A stretch of DNA of 57,636 nt from Hyphomicrobiales bacterium (GTDB taxonomy: Bacteria > Pseudomonadota > Alphaproteobacteria > Rhizobiales > Rhizobiaceae): assembly GCA_900472605.1 (NCBI GenBank), contig UCJD01000010.1, positions 22,775-80,410 on the forward strand. The letters run 5' to 3'. The notes beneath the pieces were generated by a model, which was given only the letters and a program-made list of their open reading frames with translations, was not told the DNA's origin and did not search any database. The translations under genes were made by a program, and so were the position numbers. Shown piece after piece: positions 36,429 through 45,616 of this stretch. Within the stretch, counting starts at the first letter, position 1, and the number at the start of each line of letters is the position of its first letter.

Positions 36429-36478
36429 TAATCTCCTTAACCTCGGGGCCATCAACCGAACGTTAAGGAACTGCTTCG

Positions 36479-37099
36479 ATGTCGCTTTCCCGCCGTGGTT
36501 TCGTTCTGGGCGTCTCTGCGCTTCTCGCAGGATGCGCGTCGAGCGGTCCTGATCATCGCGCCAATTATGCGGCTCTCCCGGCCGAAAAGTTTCCGCTGCC
36601 GGCGATGCCGGTCGACAAGATCGATCCCGATCTTCGCCGCCAGCAGGTCACCTATGCCTCGAGCTACAGCCCCGGCACCATCGTCGTCGATACGCCAGCC
36701 CGCCGACTGTATTACATTCTCGGCGACAATCAGGCGATGCGCTATGGCGTCGGCGTCGGCCGGGAAGGGTTGGCGTTCGCAGGCGGCGCCTATGTCGGGC
36801 GCAAGGCGGAATGGCCGAGCTGGACGCCGACCGAAAACATGCAGCGCCGTGAAGAGCGCTACCGCAAGCTCGCCGGCGGCATGCCGGGTGGGCCGAACAA
36901 CCCGCTCGGCGCCCGCGCCATCTATCTCTATCGCGGTGGAAACGATACGCATTTCCGCATCCACGGCACTAACCAGCCGCAGTCGATCGGCCTTGCCATG
37001 TCGAGCGGCTGCATCCGCATGCTCAACCATGATGTCATCGATCTTTACGAACGGGTGGAGCCCGGCGCCCAGGTCGTCGTCATCCAGGCGACCGCCTGA
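36479..37099 (+). CDS. L,D-transpeptidase, lipoprotein
   Basis: A 206-residue YkuD-domain enzyme that makes 3-3 peptidoglycan cross-links or anchors proteins. The active site is HGTN (about 160-163) and SSGCIRM with the catalytic cysteine near 179. The N-terminus has SRRGFVLG followed by the lipobox LLAGC (Cys19), so it combines a twin-arginine-like motif with a lipoprotein signal. AAGGAA precedes the ATG. Rhizobia rely heavily on L,D-transpeptidases for polar growth. Confidence 0.88.
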   Translation: MSLSRRGFVLGVSALLAGCASSGPDHRANYAALPAEKFPLPAMPVDKIDPDLRRQQVTYASSYSPGTIVVDTPARRLYYILGDNQAMRYGVGVGREGLAFAGGAYVGRKAEWPSWTPTENMQRREERYRKLAGGMPGGPNNPLGARAIYLYRGGNDTHFRIHGTNQPQSIGLAMSSGCIRMLNHDVIDLYERVEPGAQVVVIQATA

Positions 37100-37111
37100 T
37101 CCGAAAACGAA

Positions 37112-37134
37112 AACGGGGCCAATGAGGCCCCGTT
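37112..37134. terminator. bidirectional terminator between ldt and mgtE
   Basis: AACGGGGCC and GGCCCCGTT form a perfect 9-bp stem around AATGA. It lies between two convergent genes, 13 bases from the transpeptidase stop and 7 from the MgtE stop. Confidence 0.7.
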
Positions 37135-37141
37135 CGCGTGT

Positions 37142-38518
37142 CTAGAGCAGCGTGCCGCTGAGGATCAGCAGTGCCACCGAGAAGTAGATGACCAGCCCGG
37201 TCACGTCGACCAGCGTGGCGACGAAGGGCGCAGAGGCGCTGGCCGGATCGAGCCGCAGTTTCTGTAGCACGAATGGCAGCATCGAGCCCGCGACCGAACC
37301 GAAGGTGACGATCCCGATCAGCGCCGCGAAGATCGTCAGCCCCACCAGAATCCAGTGCTCGCCGTAGTCGTAGAGCCCGATGTTTTGCCACAGGATGATG
37401 CGGGCAAAACCGACGGCGCCAAGGATCGAGCCCAGCACGATGCCGGTCGGCAGTTCGCGCAAAAGCACCCGCCACCAGTCCGACAGCTTCAGTTCGCCGA
37501 GCGCCAGCGCCCGGATGATCAGCGACGTCGCCTGCGAGCCGGAGTTGCCGCCGGAGCTCATGATCAGCGGTACGAACAGCGTCAGCACGATCGCCTTTTC
37601 CAGCTCGCCCTCGAAATGCTGCATGGCGCTTGCCGTCAGCATTTCGCCGAGGAAGAGGGCGCAGAGCCAGCCCGCGCGCTTCTTCAGCATGCCGGCGAAG
37701 CTGATTGCCATGTAGGGCTTGCCAAGCGCCTCCATGCCGCCGAACTTCTGCGCGTCTTCCGTCTGGTCGGCGATCATCGTGTCGATCACATCGTCGACGG
37801 TAACGATCCCCAGCATATGGCCGTTCTCGCCAATCACGGGCAGCGCCAGCAGATTGTGTTTGCGGATCAGGCGCGCCACGTCCTCCTGCGTCATCAGTGG
37901 ATCGGCTCGGACGATGCCGCCCTGCTGAGCAACGCTCAACACCGAGGCCTCCGGCTCGCCGTTGATCAGGCGGCGCAGCGTCACGACGCTCTTCAGCGCC
38001 TGTGTCTCCACATCGAGAACGTAGATCGCATAGACGGTCTCGCGCGAACGCTCGACCTTGCGAACATGCTCCAGCGTCTTCTCGACGGTCCAGGTCGCCG
38101 GCACGCTGACGAATTCCGTCGTCATGATGCTGCCTGCCGTGCGCGGCGGGTAGCCCATGAGGTGCTGCACGGCGAGACACGTTGCGCGGTCGAGCTTGGA
38201 AAACAGATGCGCCCGTCCGTCCTCGTCCATTTCCTGAAACAGGTCGGCGACACGGTCGTTGGCCGTTGCGTTCAACAGCCGCGCGGCTTGCTCGACCGGC
38301 ATTTCGGTGAGCATCGCGGCGGCATGGTGCAGCTCCGGGCGTCCCAGTATGCGGACGGCCTTCTGCTGCGGCAGCGTGGCGAGGATCGCCGCTGCTTCGG
38401 GAATTTCGAGCGCGTTGAGACGCTCGACGCGTTCAGCCGTGGTGATGGCACCGAGGCTGTCGCTGGCAAAGAAACGGGCGGCATGGCCTGCCCGCAGAGG
38501 GAAGCGATTGATGTTCAT
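37142..38518 (-). CDS. mgtE: magnesium transporter MgtE
   Basis: A 458-residue Mg2+ channel. It has an N-terminal helical regulatory domain (about 40-140), two CBS domains (about 145-270) and five membrane helices with the conserved PFVATLVDVTGL segment. The CBS domains gate the pore by Mg2+ binding. AAGGCGAG precedes the start. Confidence 0.92.
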   Translation of the reverse strand: MNINRFPLRAGHAARFFASDSLGAITTAERVERLNALEIPEAAAILATLPQQKAVRILGRPELHHAAAMLTEMPVEQAARLLNATANDRVADLFQEMDEDGRAHLFSKLDRATCLAVQHLMGYPPRTAGSIMTTEFVSVPATWTVEKTLEHVRKVERSRETVYAIYVLDVETQALKSVVTLRRLINGEPEASVLSVAQQGGIVRADPLMTQEDVARLIRKHNLLALPVIGENGHMLGIVTVDDVIDTMIADQTEDAQKFGGMEALGKPYMAISFAGMLKKRAGWLCALFLGEMLTASAMQHFEGELEKAIVLTLFVPLIMSSGGNSGSQATSLIIRALALGELKLSDWWRVLLRELPTGIVLGSILGAVGFARIILWQNIGLYDYGEHWILVGLTIFAALIGIVTFGSVAGSMLPFVLQKLRLDPASASAPFVATLVDVTGLVIYFSVALLILSGTLL

Positions 38519-38742
38519 ATAGCTCGCCTTTCCGTCGATCCGCCGCAGCGTCCGACGGGCGAGCCCGATCGATATCGGTCAGCGCACGAAGGCCGCGTAC
38601 GGCAAAGGCAATCGACTACTACTGTCGCTTGGCATCGTGAGATGGCTCCGTTGATATCCGCTCGAAACGGGCGTTTCGTGCGTGATGCAGTAGGTGGTCC
38701 CAAACGCTGAAAAAGTCAAGCGGGGTAGGCGGTTGCGGCGAA

Positions 38743-38767
38743 AAAGCCGCGCAGGCAACGCGGCTTT
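38743..38767 (-). terminator. terminator downstream of the ADH-like gene
   Basis: AAAGCCGCG and CGCGGCTTT form a perfect 9-bp stem with a 7-base loop; the minus strand continues with TT, giving a T-run of five. Confidence 0.75.
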
Positions 38768-38781
38768 CTTCGTGGGCTGTG

Positions 38782-38820
38782 ATGGATGAGCCGCTACCCT
38801 GCGTGAAAATGCTCATCCAT
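38782..38820. repeat. 10-bp inverted repeat after the ADH-like gene
   Basis: ATGGATGAGC and GCTCATCCAT are perfect inverted copies 19 bases apart, 19 bases past the ADH stop and before the terminator. It may stabilise the 3' end of the mRNA. Confidence 0.45.
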
Positions 38821-38839
38821 AAGGGCGAGCCGACCGCGA

Positions 38840-39853
38840 TCAGAAACCTGCGAGCACCAGCTTGCCCTTGGTCTTCCCGCTTTCGATCATCGCATGCGCC
38901 GTCTTCAGGTTCGCGGCGTTGATGACGCCGACGGTTTCGTTCAACGTCGTGCGGATGGTGCCGGCATCGACGAGATCGGCGACCTTGTTTAGAAGCTTGT
39001 GCTGCTCGATCATGTCTGCGGTGCCGAAGAGCGGACGCGTGAACATCAACTCCCAATGGATCGAAATGGCCTTGCGCTTGAATGGCACGACGTCGAGCGT
39101 CTTCGGGTCGTCGATCAGTGCAAAGCGCCCCTGTGGCGCGATGGCCTCGACGATATCCTGTAAATGATCGCTGGTGTTGGTGGTCGAAAAGACGAAGCCC
39201 GGCGCACCGATGCCAAGCGCCGCCATCTGCGGCGCGATGGGCTTCGAATGGTCGATCACATGGTGGGCGCCGAGCGCCTTCACCCACTCCTGCGTTTCCG
39301 GCCGCGAGGCGGTCGCGATCACTGTGAGGTCGGTCAAAGCGCGCGCGATCTGGATGGCGATCGATCCGACGCCACCGGCGCCGCCGATGATGAGGATGGC
39401 GTTGCCGGCACCCGGCACGGCGTCCTGCACCTTCAGGCGGTCGAAGAGCGCTTCATAGGCGGTGATCGAGGTCAGCGGCAGGGCAGCGGCGGCCGCGAAG
39501 TCGAGGCTGGCAGGCTTGCGGCCGACGATGCGCTCATCGACCAGATGGAATTCGGCGTTGGAGCCGGGGCGATTGATCGAGCCCGCGTAGAACACTTCGT
39601 CGCCGACCTTGAACAGCGTTACCTCGGGGCCAACCGCCTTGACGATACCGGCCGCGTCCCAGCCGAGAACCTTGAACGCGCCGTCTGCGGGCGCCACGCC
39701 GGCGCGCACCTTGGTATCGACGGGATTGACCGAGACGGCCTTGATCTCGACCAGAAGGTCACGGCCTTGAGCCTCTGGCATCGGCAGGTCGACATCTATC
39801 AATGACGTCTGAGCGGAAATGGGCAGCGGGGCGGTGTAGGCGACGGCGCGCAT
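38840..39853 (-). CDS. quinone oxidoreductase-like alcohol dehydrogenase family protein
   Basis: A 337-residue MDR-superfamily enzyme of the zinc-binding alcohol dehydrogenase family 1 type. The Rossmann loop IIGGAGGVGSIAIQIA is near 155-170, and the structural zinc cysteines of true alcohol dehydrogenases are missing, so it is more like an NADPH quinone reductase. GGAG before the ATG decides the start (MRAVAYTAPL); the frame runs on 23 codons upstream. It is divergent from an HxlR regulator, 103 bases away, which likely controls it. Confidence 0.85.
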   Translation of the reverse strand: MRAVAYTAPLPISAQTSLIDVDLPMPEAQGRDLLVEIKAVSVNPVDTKVRAGVAPADGAFKVLGWDAAGIVKAVGPEVTLFKVGDEVFYAGSINRPGSNAEFHLVDERIVGRKPASLDFAAAAALPLTSITAYEALFDRLKVQDAVPGAGNAILIIGGAGGVGSIAIQIARALTDLTVIATASRPETQEWVKALGAHHVIDHSKPIAPQMAALGIGAPGFVFSTTNTSDHLQDIVEAIAPQGRFALIDDPKTLDVVPFKRKAISIHWELMFTRPLFGTADMIEQHKLLNKVADLVDAGTIRTTLNETVGVINAANLKTAHAMIESGKTKGKLVLAGF

Positions 39854-39911
39854 GAAAAACTCCAGTGTTTGTTGCACGGGTGCTAGATGCGTCTTACGTT
39901 GAGGAGGCGCA

Positions 39912-39938
39912 AGAATGCACAAATTCTGTACGTAGTAC
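39912..39938. promoter_or_regulatory. candidate HxlR operators
   Basis: Two inverted repeats sit in the divergent promoter: AGAAT-N6-ATTCT (39912-39927) and GTAC-GTA-GTAC (39928-39938). They fit between the two starts and could bind the neighbouring HxlR-family protein. Confidence 0.45.
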
Positions 39939-39956
39939 CAAAAAGGATACCGTCAA

Positions 39957-40364
39957 ATGTCGTTGCCGCGGGACAAGCTGACCAAGAACTTTCCGGGTTG
40001 CCCGGTCGAGGCAACGTTGAGTTTTCTCGATGGCAAGTGGAAGGGCGTGATTCTCTTCCATCTGATGGAAGGCACGCTACGCTTCAACGAATTGCGCCGG
40101 AAGCTGCCCTCGGTAACGCAGCGCATGCTGACCAAGCAGCTGCGCGAGCTCGAGGAATCGGGCGTGGTCTCCCGTAAGGTCTATCCCGTCGTGCCGCCGC
40201 GCGTGGAATACGCGTTGACACCTCTCGGACAGACGCTGAAGCCGGTGATCACGGCGTTGGCCATATGGGGAGAGGAAAACGTCTTTTGCCGCCCCGATGG
40301 CCGCCACCTCAGGGATGTGACGGCCGAGGTGGCGTCAGCCGCGGCTGCGACGGTCGAGGCGTAG
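39957..40364 (+). CDS. HxlR-family transcriptional regulator
   Basis: A 135-residue winged-helix protein with Cys15 in [10 protein letters not shown], the position of the redox-sensing cysteine in YodB/QorR-type repressors, followed by the family signature [14 protein letters not shown] and the recognition helix [14 protein letters not shown]. It probably senses quinones or electrophiles and represses the divergent oxidoreductase gene. AAGGATA precedes the ATG. Its 3' end overlaps the convergent MFS gene by 30 bases. Confidence 0.87.
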   Translation: MSLPRDKLTKNFPGCPVEATLSFLDGKWKGVILFHLMEGTLRFNELRRKLPSVTQRMLTKQLRELEESGVVSRKVYPVVPPRVEYALTPLGQTLKPVITALAIWGEENVFCRPDGRHLRDVTAEVASAAAATVEA

Positions 40365-41552
40365 CGAGGCCGCGAAGACGACGATGCCCATCGCCGACAG
40401 GATCGCACCGACATAGCCTGTTGAAGCCGAGCCATAGCCCCAGGCGATGACGAGCCCGCCAAGCCAGGCACCCAGCGCGTTGGCAATGTTGAAGGCGGAG
40501 TGGTTGGACGCGGCGGCCAGCGTCTGCGCGTCGGCGGCGACATCCATCAGGCGCGTCTGCAGAGCCGGGCCGGCAGCGAAGCCGCAACCGATCAGGAAGA
40601 CGCACAGGCCGAGCATGAACGGGTTCGAGGCGGTCAGCGAAAACAGGCTGAGGACGACGATGTTGAAAACCAGCGAGCCGCCGATCGTGCCCATGATCGA
40701 CTTGTCGGCAAGCCAAGAGCCGACGACGTTGCCGGCATTCATGCCGACGCCGAACAGCACCATCATGACAGCGACCATGCCGGGCTGCAGCATAGCGACG
40801 CCGGTCGTCGTGTCGGCAATATAGCTGAACATCGCGAACATGCCGCCGTAGCCGACAGCCGCAATGGCGAGCGTGAGCAGCACTTGCGGGCGTTTGAAGG
40901 CGCCGAGTTCGCGCATGAAGCTCGCACCCTCGGACACTTCATCGCGCGGTACATAGTACCAGATCAGCGCCATGGTCACGAGGCCGATGACGCCGACGGC
41001 GGTAAACGCGACGCGCCAGTCCAGCGACTGTCCGAAGAAGGTGGCGAGCGGAGTGCCGAGCAGTGTCGCGATCGTCAGGCCCAGCATGACGCGGCCAACG
41101 GCGCGGGCGCGCTTGTGCACCGGCACCATCGATGCGGCGACGATCGCCGCGACGCCGAAATAGGCGCCGTGCGGCAAGCCGGTGATGAAGCGCAGCACGG
41201 TAAAGCTCTCGAACGAGGGAGCCATGGCGCTCAAGATGTTGCCGACCGCGAAGATACCCATCAGCAGCAGGAGCAGCGAGCGGCGAGCCATCTTGGCGGC
41301 CAGCACGGCAATGACGGGAGCGCCGATGACAACGCCGAGCGCGTAGGCGCTGATGACGTAGCCTGCCTGCGGGATGGTGACGGAAAACGTGCCGGCCACA
41401 TTGGGAAGCAGGCCCATGATCGCAAACTCGCCGGTGCCGATCCCGAAGCCGCCACAGGCAAGCGCCAGCTGAACGAGCGCGACCGCCATAGGCGAGGGCG
41501 CCTCGGAGAGGGAGATGTCGGCGATGGAATCGTTTACGGCGACCTGGCTCAA
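40335..41552 (-). CDS. MFS transporter, AraJ/YdhP-like (DHA1)
   Basis: A 405-residue twelve-helix exporter of the drug:H+ antiporter-1 group. Motif [20 protein letters not shown] in the first helix and [11 protein letters not shown] in the fourth are typical of AraJ/YdhP-like sugar or drug exporters. The start codon is TTG behind GGAG eight bases upstream; an ATG nearby is in another frame. It ends inside the HxlR gene on the other strand. Confidence 0.86.
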   Translation of the reverse strand: MSQVAVNDSIADISLSEAPSPMAVALVQLALACGGFGIGTGEFAIMGLLPNVAGTFSVTIPQAGYVISAYALGVVIGAPVIAVLAAKMARRSLLLLLMGIFAVGNILSAMAPSFESFTVLRFITGLPHGAYFGVAAIVAASMVPVHKRARAVGRVMLGLTIATLLGTPLATFFGQSLDWRVAFTAVGVIGLVTMALIWYYVPRDEVSEGASFMRELGAFKRPQVLLTLAIAAVGYGGMFAMFSYIADTTTGVAMLQPGMVAVMMVLFGVGMNAGNVVGSWLADKSIMGTIGGSLVFNIVVLSLFSLTASNPFMLGLCVFLIGCGFAAGPALQTRLMDVAADAQTLAAASNHSAFNIANALGAWLGGLVIAWGYGSASTGYVGAILSAMGIVVFAASLRLDRRSRG

Positions 41553-41849
41553 GCGCGAGCTCCTTCGGCATGCAATGGCTTGAAACCGTCGGGCAATGAA
41601 GTGTCACTGCCGGACGAACAAGCGGAAAATGAGGGAGATGGAGCGCTTGCTCCAACGATGCATTAATTTACGATTTGTCTGGAGGCGTCATGTGCGTTTT
41701 ATGCAGCGCAGCATCCCATCAGGCGCATACGTGAGCGATAGACTTGCTTGGCACGCGAGGTTCATCGTCATTTGGAACGCCATCTGCTTGAAATCGCATG
41801 CGAAGGAACCATTTCTAAGCAGCGCGTCAGCCGATGTAACGGGAACCCG
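41553..41849. other. intergenic region between MFS and lipid kinase genes
   Basis: A 297-base divergent region. It contains the hairpin TGGAGC-GCTT-GCTCCA (41639-41654). An 85-codon plus-strand frame ends by overlapping the next start, but it has no recognisable protein features and is not annotated. Confidence 0.45.
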
Positions 41850-42794
41850 ATGAAGCTTATAGGTTTTTTCAACCGCGATGGCGGCACGTTTCGCACGACC
41901 GACATGGAGGCGTACGAGAAGCATGCGGAGCGCGTCTTCCGCGACGCCGGCCATGATTTCGAAGCGGTGGTGTTTCCCGGCAAGGAGATCGTTCCGGCGA
42001 TGGAACGTGCCGCGCGCCGCGACGATATCGACGGCATCGTTGCGGGCGGCGGCGACGGCACCATCTCGGCGGCCTCCTCCATCGCCTGGAAGAACGGCGT
42101 GGCGCTCGGTGTCATCCCCGCAGGAACCATGAACCTTTTTGCGCGCTCGTTGCGCATTCCGCTCGATATCTGGCAGGCGCTCGACGTTCTGGCTTCGGGT
42201 GAGGTCGACCACGTCGACATCGCGAGCGCCAACGACCGTCCCTTCATCCACCAGTTCTCTGCCGGCCTTCATGCCCGCATGGTTCGCTATCGCAATTCCT
42301 ACACCTATCGGTCCAGGCTCGGAAAAATGCGCGCCAGCACCCGCGCGGCCTTCGGCGTCGTTCTCAACCCGCCGGAGTTCGAGGTCGAGTTCGAGGCTAT
42401 TGGCATCAAGGAGCGGCGCAAGGTGTCCGCCGTATCCGTATCGAACAACCCCTTCGGCGAGAACGCGCTGCTTTACGCCGATACGCTGACATCGGGCGAA
42501 CTCGGCTTCTACACTGCCAAGCCCTTGAAGCCATGGGGCGTGGCGCGGCTCGCCATCGATCTCCTGCGCGGCAAGGTGAGGGAAAACGCCGACGTGATGA
42601 TCATGCACCCGGCCGAAGTGCACCTGCACTTTCCGAAAGTGCACTCGAAGGCCAATTGCGTCATGGACGGTGAGCTCTTGCCGCTCGCCCGCGATGTCGC
42701 GTTGAAGCTGCATCCCGGCGAACTCAAGGTTCTCGTCAGGCAGGGTCTCGCCGCCCAGGTCGACGAAACCGAACGCCGGGAACCGGCGTCGTAG
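41850..42794 (+). CDS. diacylglycerol/lipid kinase family protein
   Basis: A 314-residue kinase of the DAGK catalytic domain (YegS/LCB5) family. The nucleotide-binding glycine loop GGGDGT is near residues 65-70 and the second lobe contains NPFGENAL. It phosphorylates a lipid such as diacylglycerol, exact substrate unknown. The ATG behind GGGA is chosen; a TTG 34 codons upstream is in frame without a binding site. Confidence 0.85.
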   Translation: MKLIGFFNRDGGTFRTTDMEAYEKHAERVFRDAGHDFEAVVFPGKEIVPAMERAARRDDIDGIVAGGGDGTISAASSIAWKNGVALGVIPAGTMNLFARSLRIPLDIWQALDVLASGEVDHVDIASANDRPFIHQFSAGLHARMVRYRNSYTYRSRLGKMRASTRAAFGVVLNPPEFEVEFEAIGIKERRKVSAVSVSNNPFGENALLYADTLTSGELGFYTAKPLKPWGVARLAIDLLRGKVRENADVMIMHPAEVHLHFPKVHSKANCVMDGELLPLARDVALKLHPGELKVLVRQGLAAQVDETERREPAS

Positions 42795-42806
42795 ACGCGC
42801 GGCGCG

Positions 42807-44159
42807 CTAGAGGCGCGGCAGATAGGTCCGGTAGTCGAAGTCTGAAACGGTCCTGAGGTGCGTGATCGCCTCTTTCCGCTTCGTATCTCCGTAGAGTTTC
42901 TGGTAGGCTCCGCCAAAGACATCCGCGATGAAGGGCGACGCCCTGAACGTCTCGACCGCCGTTAGGAAGTCATGCGTCAGCTTCGTCGTATTCTCGGGCA
43001 TGTGCGATGGCGTCGTCTCCTCGCCGGGGTCGAGTTCATTGTCGAGCCCGAGCAACATGCCGCCCAAAATGGCCGCGAGCAGCAGATACGGATTGGCATC
43101 GGCACCGGCGACGCGGTGTTCGATGCGGGCCGCCGGGCCATTCTTGTCGGGAATGCGGATGGCTGTCCCGCGATGGCCATAGCCCCAGGTCAGATCGACA
43201 GGCGCGAACGAACCCGGCTGAAAGCGGCGGTATGAATTGGCGAACGGCGCGAAGACCAGTTGCGCATCGCGCATGCTTTGCAGCATTCCCGCGCAGGCCG
43301 ATTTCAGCTTGGTCGCCTCACCGCCCTTGGCGTCGAGGATATTGCGTCCATCACGGTCGATGATGCTGGCATGCACATGCAGGCCGGAGCCGGCGTGATC
43401 CGAGTAGGGCTTGGCCATGCAGGTCGATTTCAGCCCGTGCTTCCGCGCCGCCTGTTCCACGATCCGCTTCAGGTAGATGCAGTCGTCGGCGGCAGCCAGT
43501 GCGTCGGCGCGGTGCAGCAGGTTGATCTCGAACTGACCCGGGCCGAACTCTGCCGTCGTCGCATCCGCCGGCAGCCCCTGCGCCTTGGCATAGGCGCGCA
43601 CCGTCTGCAGGTAATCGTCAAGCGCATCGACGGCATTCATGTCGTAGAGCTGAAAGCCGTTCGGGTCGCCCCGATAGGTCAGGCTTGCCGGTGGCATCGG
43701 CCGGCCGGTATCGCGCCAGTCGGGCGACACCACGTAGAACTCGAGCTCCGTCGCGACCACAGGGGTCAACCCACGCTCGGCATAGCGGTTCAGCACTGAT
43801 TGCAAGATGGCGCGAGGATCCATGAAGCTCGGCGTGCCGTCGAATTCATGCATCGTCGCCAAGACCTGCACGGACCCCTCCGGCGCCCATGGCATCGGCG
43901 TCAGGCTGCGCTTGTCGGGAATGCACTGACCATCGGGATCGCCGACGGAGAGCGACAGGCCAGTGATATCGTCATTGTCGTCGCCCCAGATATCCAGCGA
44001 CTGCGTCGAGGAGGGAAGACGGACTTCGCCGGCCCAGACTTTCTTCTGCGCCTCGAGCGGGATCTGCTTGCCGCGCAGGTCGCCATTCATGCCGACCAGC
44101 AGGATTTCGATGCGCGGATCGCCACCCGCAGCCTTGCCGTGCATGTTGTCGCTCGTCAT
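42807..44159 (-). CDS. glutamine synthetase-like enzyme (gamma-glutamylpolyamine synthetase type)
   Basis: A 450-residue enzyme of the glutamine synthetase superfamily. Metal and glutamate-site motifs are FGPGQFEINL, HAGSGLHVHAS, NSYRRFQPGSFAP and RIEHRVAGADANPYL. It lacks the adenylylation tyrosine context of GlnA and matches the PuuA/GlnT-like group that ligates glutamate to amines. It is divergent, 83 bases away, from a SpuC-like aminotransferase, which supports a role in putrescine or related amine use. The chosen start is the second in-frame ATG; ten residues upstream are also open. Confidence 0.85.
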   Translation of the reverse strand: MTSDNMHGKAAGGDPRIEILLVGMNGDLRGKQIPLEAQKKVWAGEVRLPSSTQSLDIWGDDNDDITGLSLSVGDPDGQCIPDKRSLTPMPWAPEGSVQVLATMHEFDGTPSFMDPRAILQSVLNRYAERGLTPVVATELEFYVVSPDWRDTGRPMPPASLTYRGDPNGFQLYDMNAVDALDDYLQTVRAYAKAQGLPADATTAEFGPGQFEINLLHRADALAAADDCIYLKRIVEQAARKHGLKSTCMAKPYSDHAGSGLHVHASIIDRDGRNILDAKGGEATKLKSACAGMLQSMRDAQLVFAPFANSYRRFQPGSFAPVDLTWGYGHRGTAIRIPDKNGPAARIEHRVAGADANPYLLLAAILGGMLLGLDNELDPGEETTPSHMPENTTKLTHDFLTAVETFRASPFIADVFGGAYQKLYGDTKRKEAITHLRTVSDFDYRTYLPRL

Positions 44160-44242
44160 GATCTTGAAAATCCCCTCGGACAAGGCCAAGGTCGTAGCTC
44201 ATTGGGAAGAGGCTTTCAATATCCGAGGGTGTTTAGCAAATC

Positions 44243-45610
44243 ATGTCTGATACTTACGCGCGCTCCAATCTCGCCGCCATCGATGCCGCTCATCATCTGC
44301 ATCCATTCTCCGATATGAAGAAGCTGAATGTGGACGGCACCCGCATCATCCAGCGCGGCGAGGGCGTGCATGTCTGGGACAATCACGGTCGCAAATATCT
44401 CGATGGTTTTGCCGGCCTCTGGTGCGTCAATGTCGGCTATGGCCGCAAGGAGATTACCGAGGCCGTGGCGCGGCAGATGAACGAACTCCCCTATTACAAC
44501 ACCTTCTTCGGCACCACGACGACGCCGACGACGTTGCTCGCCGAGAAGGTCACCGCCCATGCCGGCCCGCGCTTCAACCACGTCTTCTTCACCGGATCCG
44601 GTTCCGAGGCCAACGACACATGGTTCCGCATGGCCCGCGTCTATTGGAGCGCAATCGGTCAGCCGTCGAAGAAGATCGTGATAGCGCGCAAGAACGGCTA
44701 TCACGGTTCGACCGTGGCCGGCGCCAGCTTCGGCGGCATGAAATACATGCACGAGCAGGGCCACCTGCCGATAGAAGGCATCGTCCATATCGGCCAGCCC
44801 TATTGGTATGGCGAGGGTGGCGATCTCTCTGCGGCCGAATTCGGCCTCAAGGTTGCGCGCGAGCTCGAGGCGAAGATCGACGAACTCGGCGAGGACAACG
44901 TCGCCGCCTTCGTGGCCGAGCCGGTACAGGGCGCGGGCGGCGTCATCATCCCGCCGGAAACCTACTGGCCCGAGATCGCCCGCATCTGCAAGGCGCGCAA
45001 CATCCTGCTCGTTGCCGACGAGGTGATCTGCGGTTTCGGCCGTCTCGGCGAATGGTTCGGTCACCAGTATTTCGGCGTCGAGCCGGACCTGGCGCCGATC
45101 GCCAAGGGCCTCTCGTCAGGCTATCTCCCGATCGGCGGCGTGCTGGTCAGCGATCGCGTGGCCGATGTACTAATCAACGAGGTCGGCGACTTCAATCACG
45201 GCTTCACCTATTCCGGCCACCCCGTCTGCGCCGCCGCTGCCCTGGAGAACCTCAGGATCATCGAGGAAGAAAGGCTGGTAGAGCGTGTTCGCGACGATAT
45301 CGGCCCTTACTTTGCCAAGGTCTGGGGGGCGCTCAGTGATCACGATCTCGTCGGAGAAGTTCAGAGCGTCGGCCTGATGGCAGCGCTGCAGCTCACCGCC
45401 GACAAGGCAAGCCGCACCCGTTACGAAAAACCGGACGCCGTCGGCACACTCGTGAGAAATCACGCGCTCGCCAATGGCCTCATCCTGCGGGCCACCGGCG
45501 ACCGCATGCTCGCATCCCCGCCGCTGGTCATCAGCCACGAGGAGGTCGATGAGATGGGACGCATCACCAAGCATGCGCTAGATGCGGCGTGGAAGGAGCT
45601 CAAGGTTTGA
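44243..45610 (+). CDS. class III aminotransferase, putrescine-pyruvate type
   Basis: A 455-residue PLP enzyme. The PLP lysine is Lys288 in PIAKGLSSGY, the cofactor-binding aspartate is in LVADEVICGFGR, and GSGSEANDT and HGSTVAG complete the site. It belongs to the omega-aminotransferase branch with SpuC (putrescine or other omega-amines with pyruvate). Divergent from the glutamine synthetase-like gene. It ends six bases from the convergent GT39 gene. Confidence 0.88.
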   Translation: MSDTYARSNLAAIDAAHHLHPFSDMKKLNVDGTRIIQRGEGVHVWDNHGRKYLDGFAGLWCVNVGYGRKEITEAVARQMNELPYYNTFFGTTTTPTTLLAEKVTAHAGPRFNHVFFTGSGSEANDTWFRMARVYWSAIGQPSKKIVIARKNGYHGSTVAGASFGGMKYMHEQGHLPIEGIVHIGQPYWYGEGGDLSAAEFGLKVARELEAKIDELGEDNVAAFVAEPVQGAGGVIIPPETYWPEIARICKARNILLVADEVICGFGRLGEWFGHQYFGVEPDLAPIAKGLSSGYLPIGGVLVSDRVADVLINEVGDFNHGFTYSGHPVCAAAALENLRIIEEERLVERVRDDIGPYFAKVWGALSDHDLVGEVQSVGLMAALQLTADKASRTRYEKPDAVGTLVRNHALANGLILRATGDRMLASPPLVISHEEVDEMGRITKHALDAAWKELKV

Positions 45611-45616
45611 GGCTGC

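Larger units (their letters stand above)
38519..38839. other. intergenic region upstream of mgtE
   Basis: This 321-base stretch between the ADH and MgtE genes holds the ADH terminator (38743-38767), a second hairpin (38782-38820) and the mgtE leader. No gene is supportable and no known Mg2+ riboswitch was recognised in the 180 bases before mgtE. Confidence 0.5.

Noticed and set aside
38519..38700. Mg2+-sensing riboswitch before mgtE
   Set aside because: No M-box or other known Mg2+ sensor features could be recognised in the leader.
40500..41666. 388-codon plus-strand frame opposite the MFS gene
   Set aside because: Highly charged low-complexity product typical of the reverse strand of a membrane protein gene.
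41596..41853. 85-codon frame ending in an overlap with the lipid kinase start
   Set aside because: Unusual residue content (many Arg, Cys, Trp), no ribosome binding site and no family; treated as chance.
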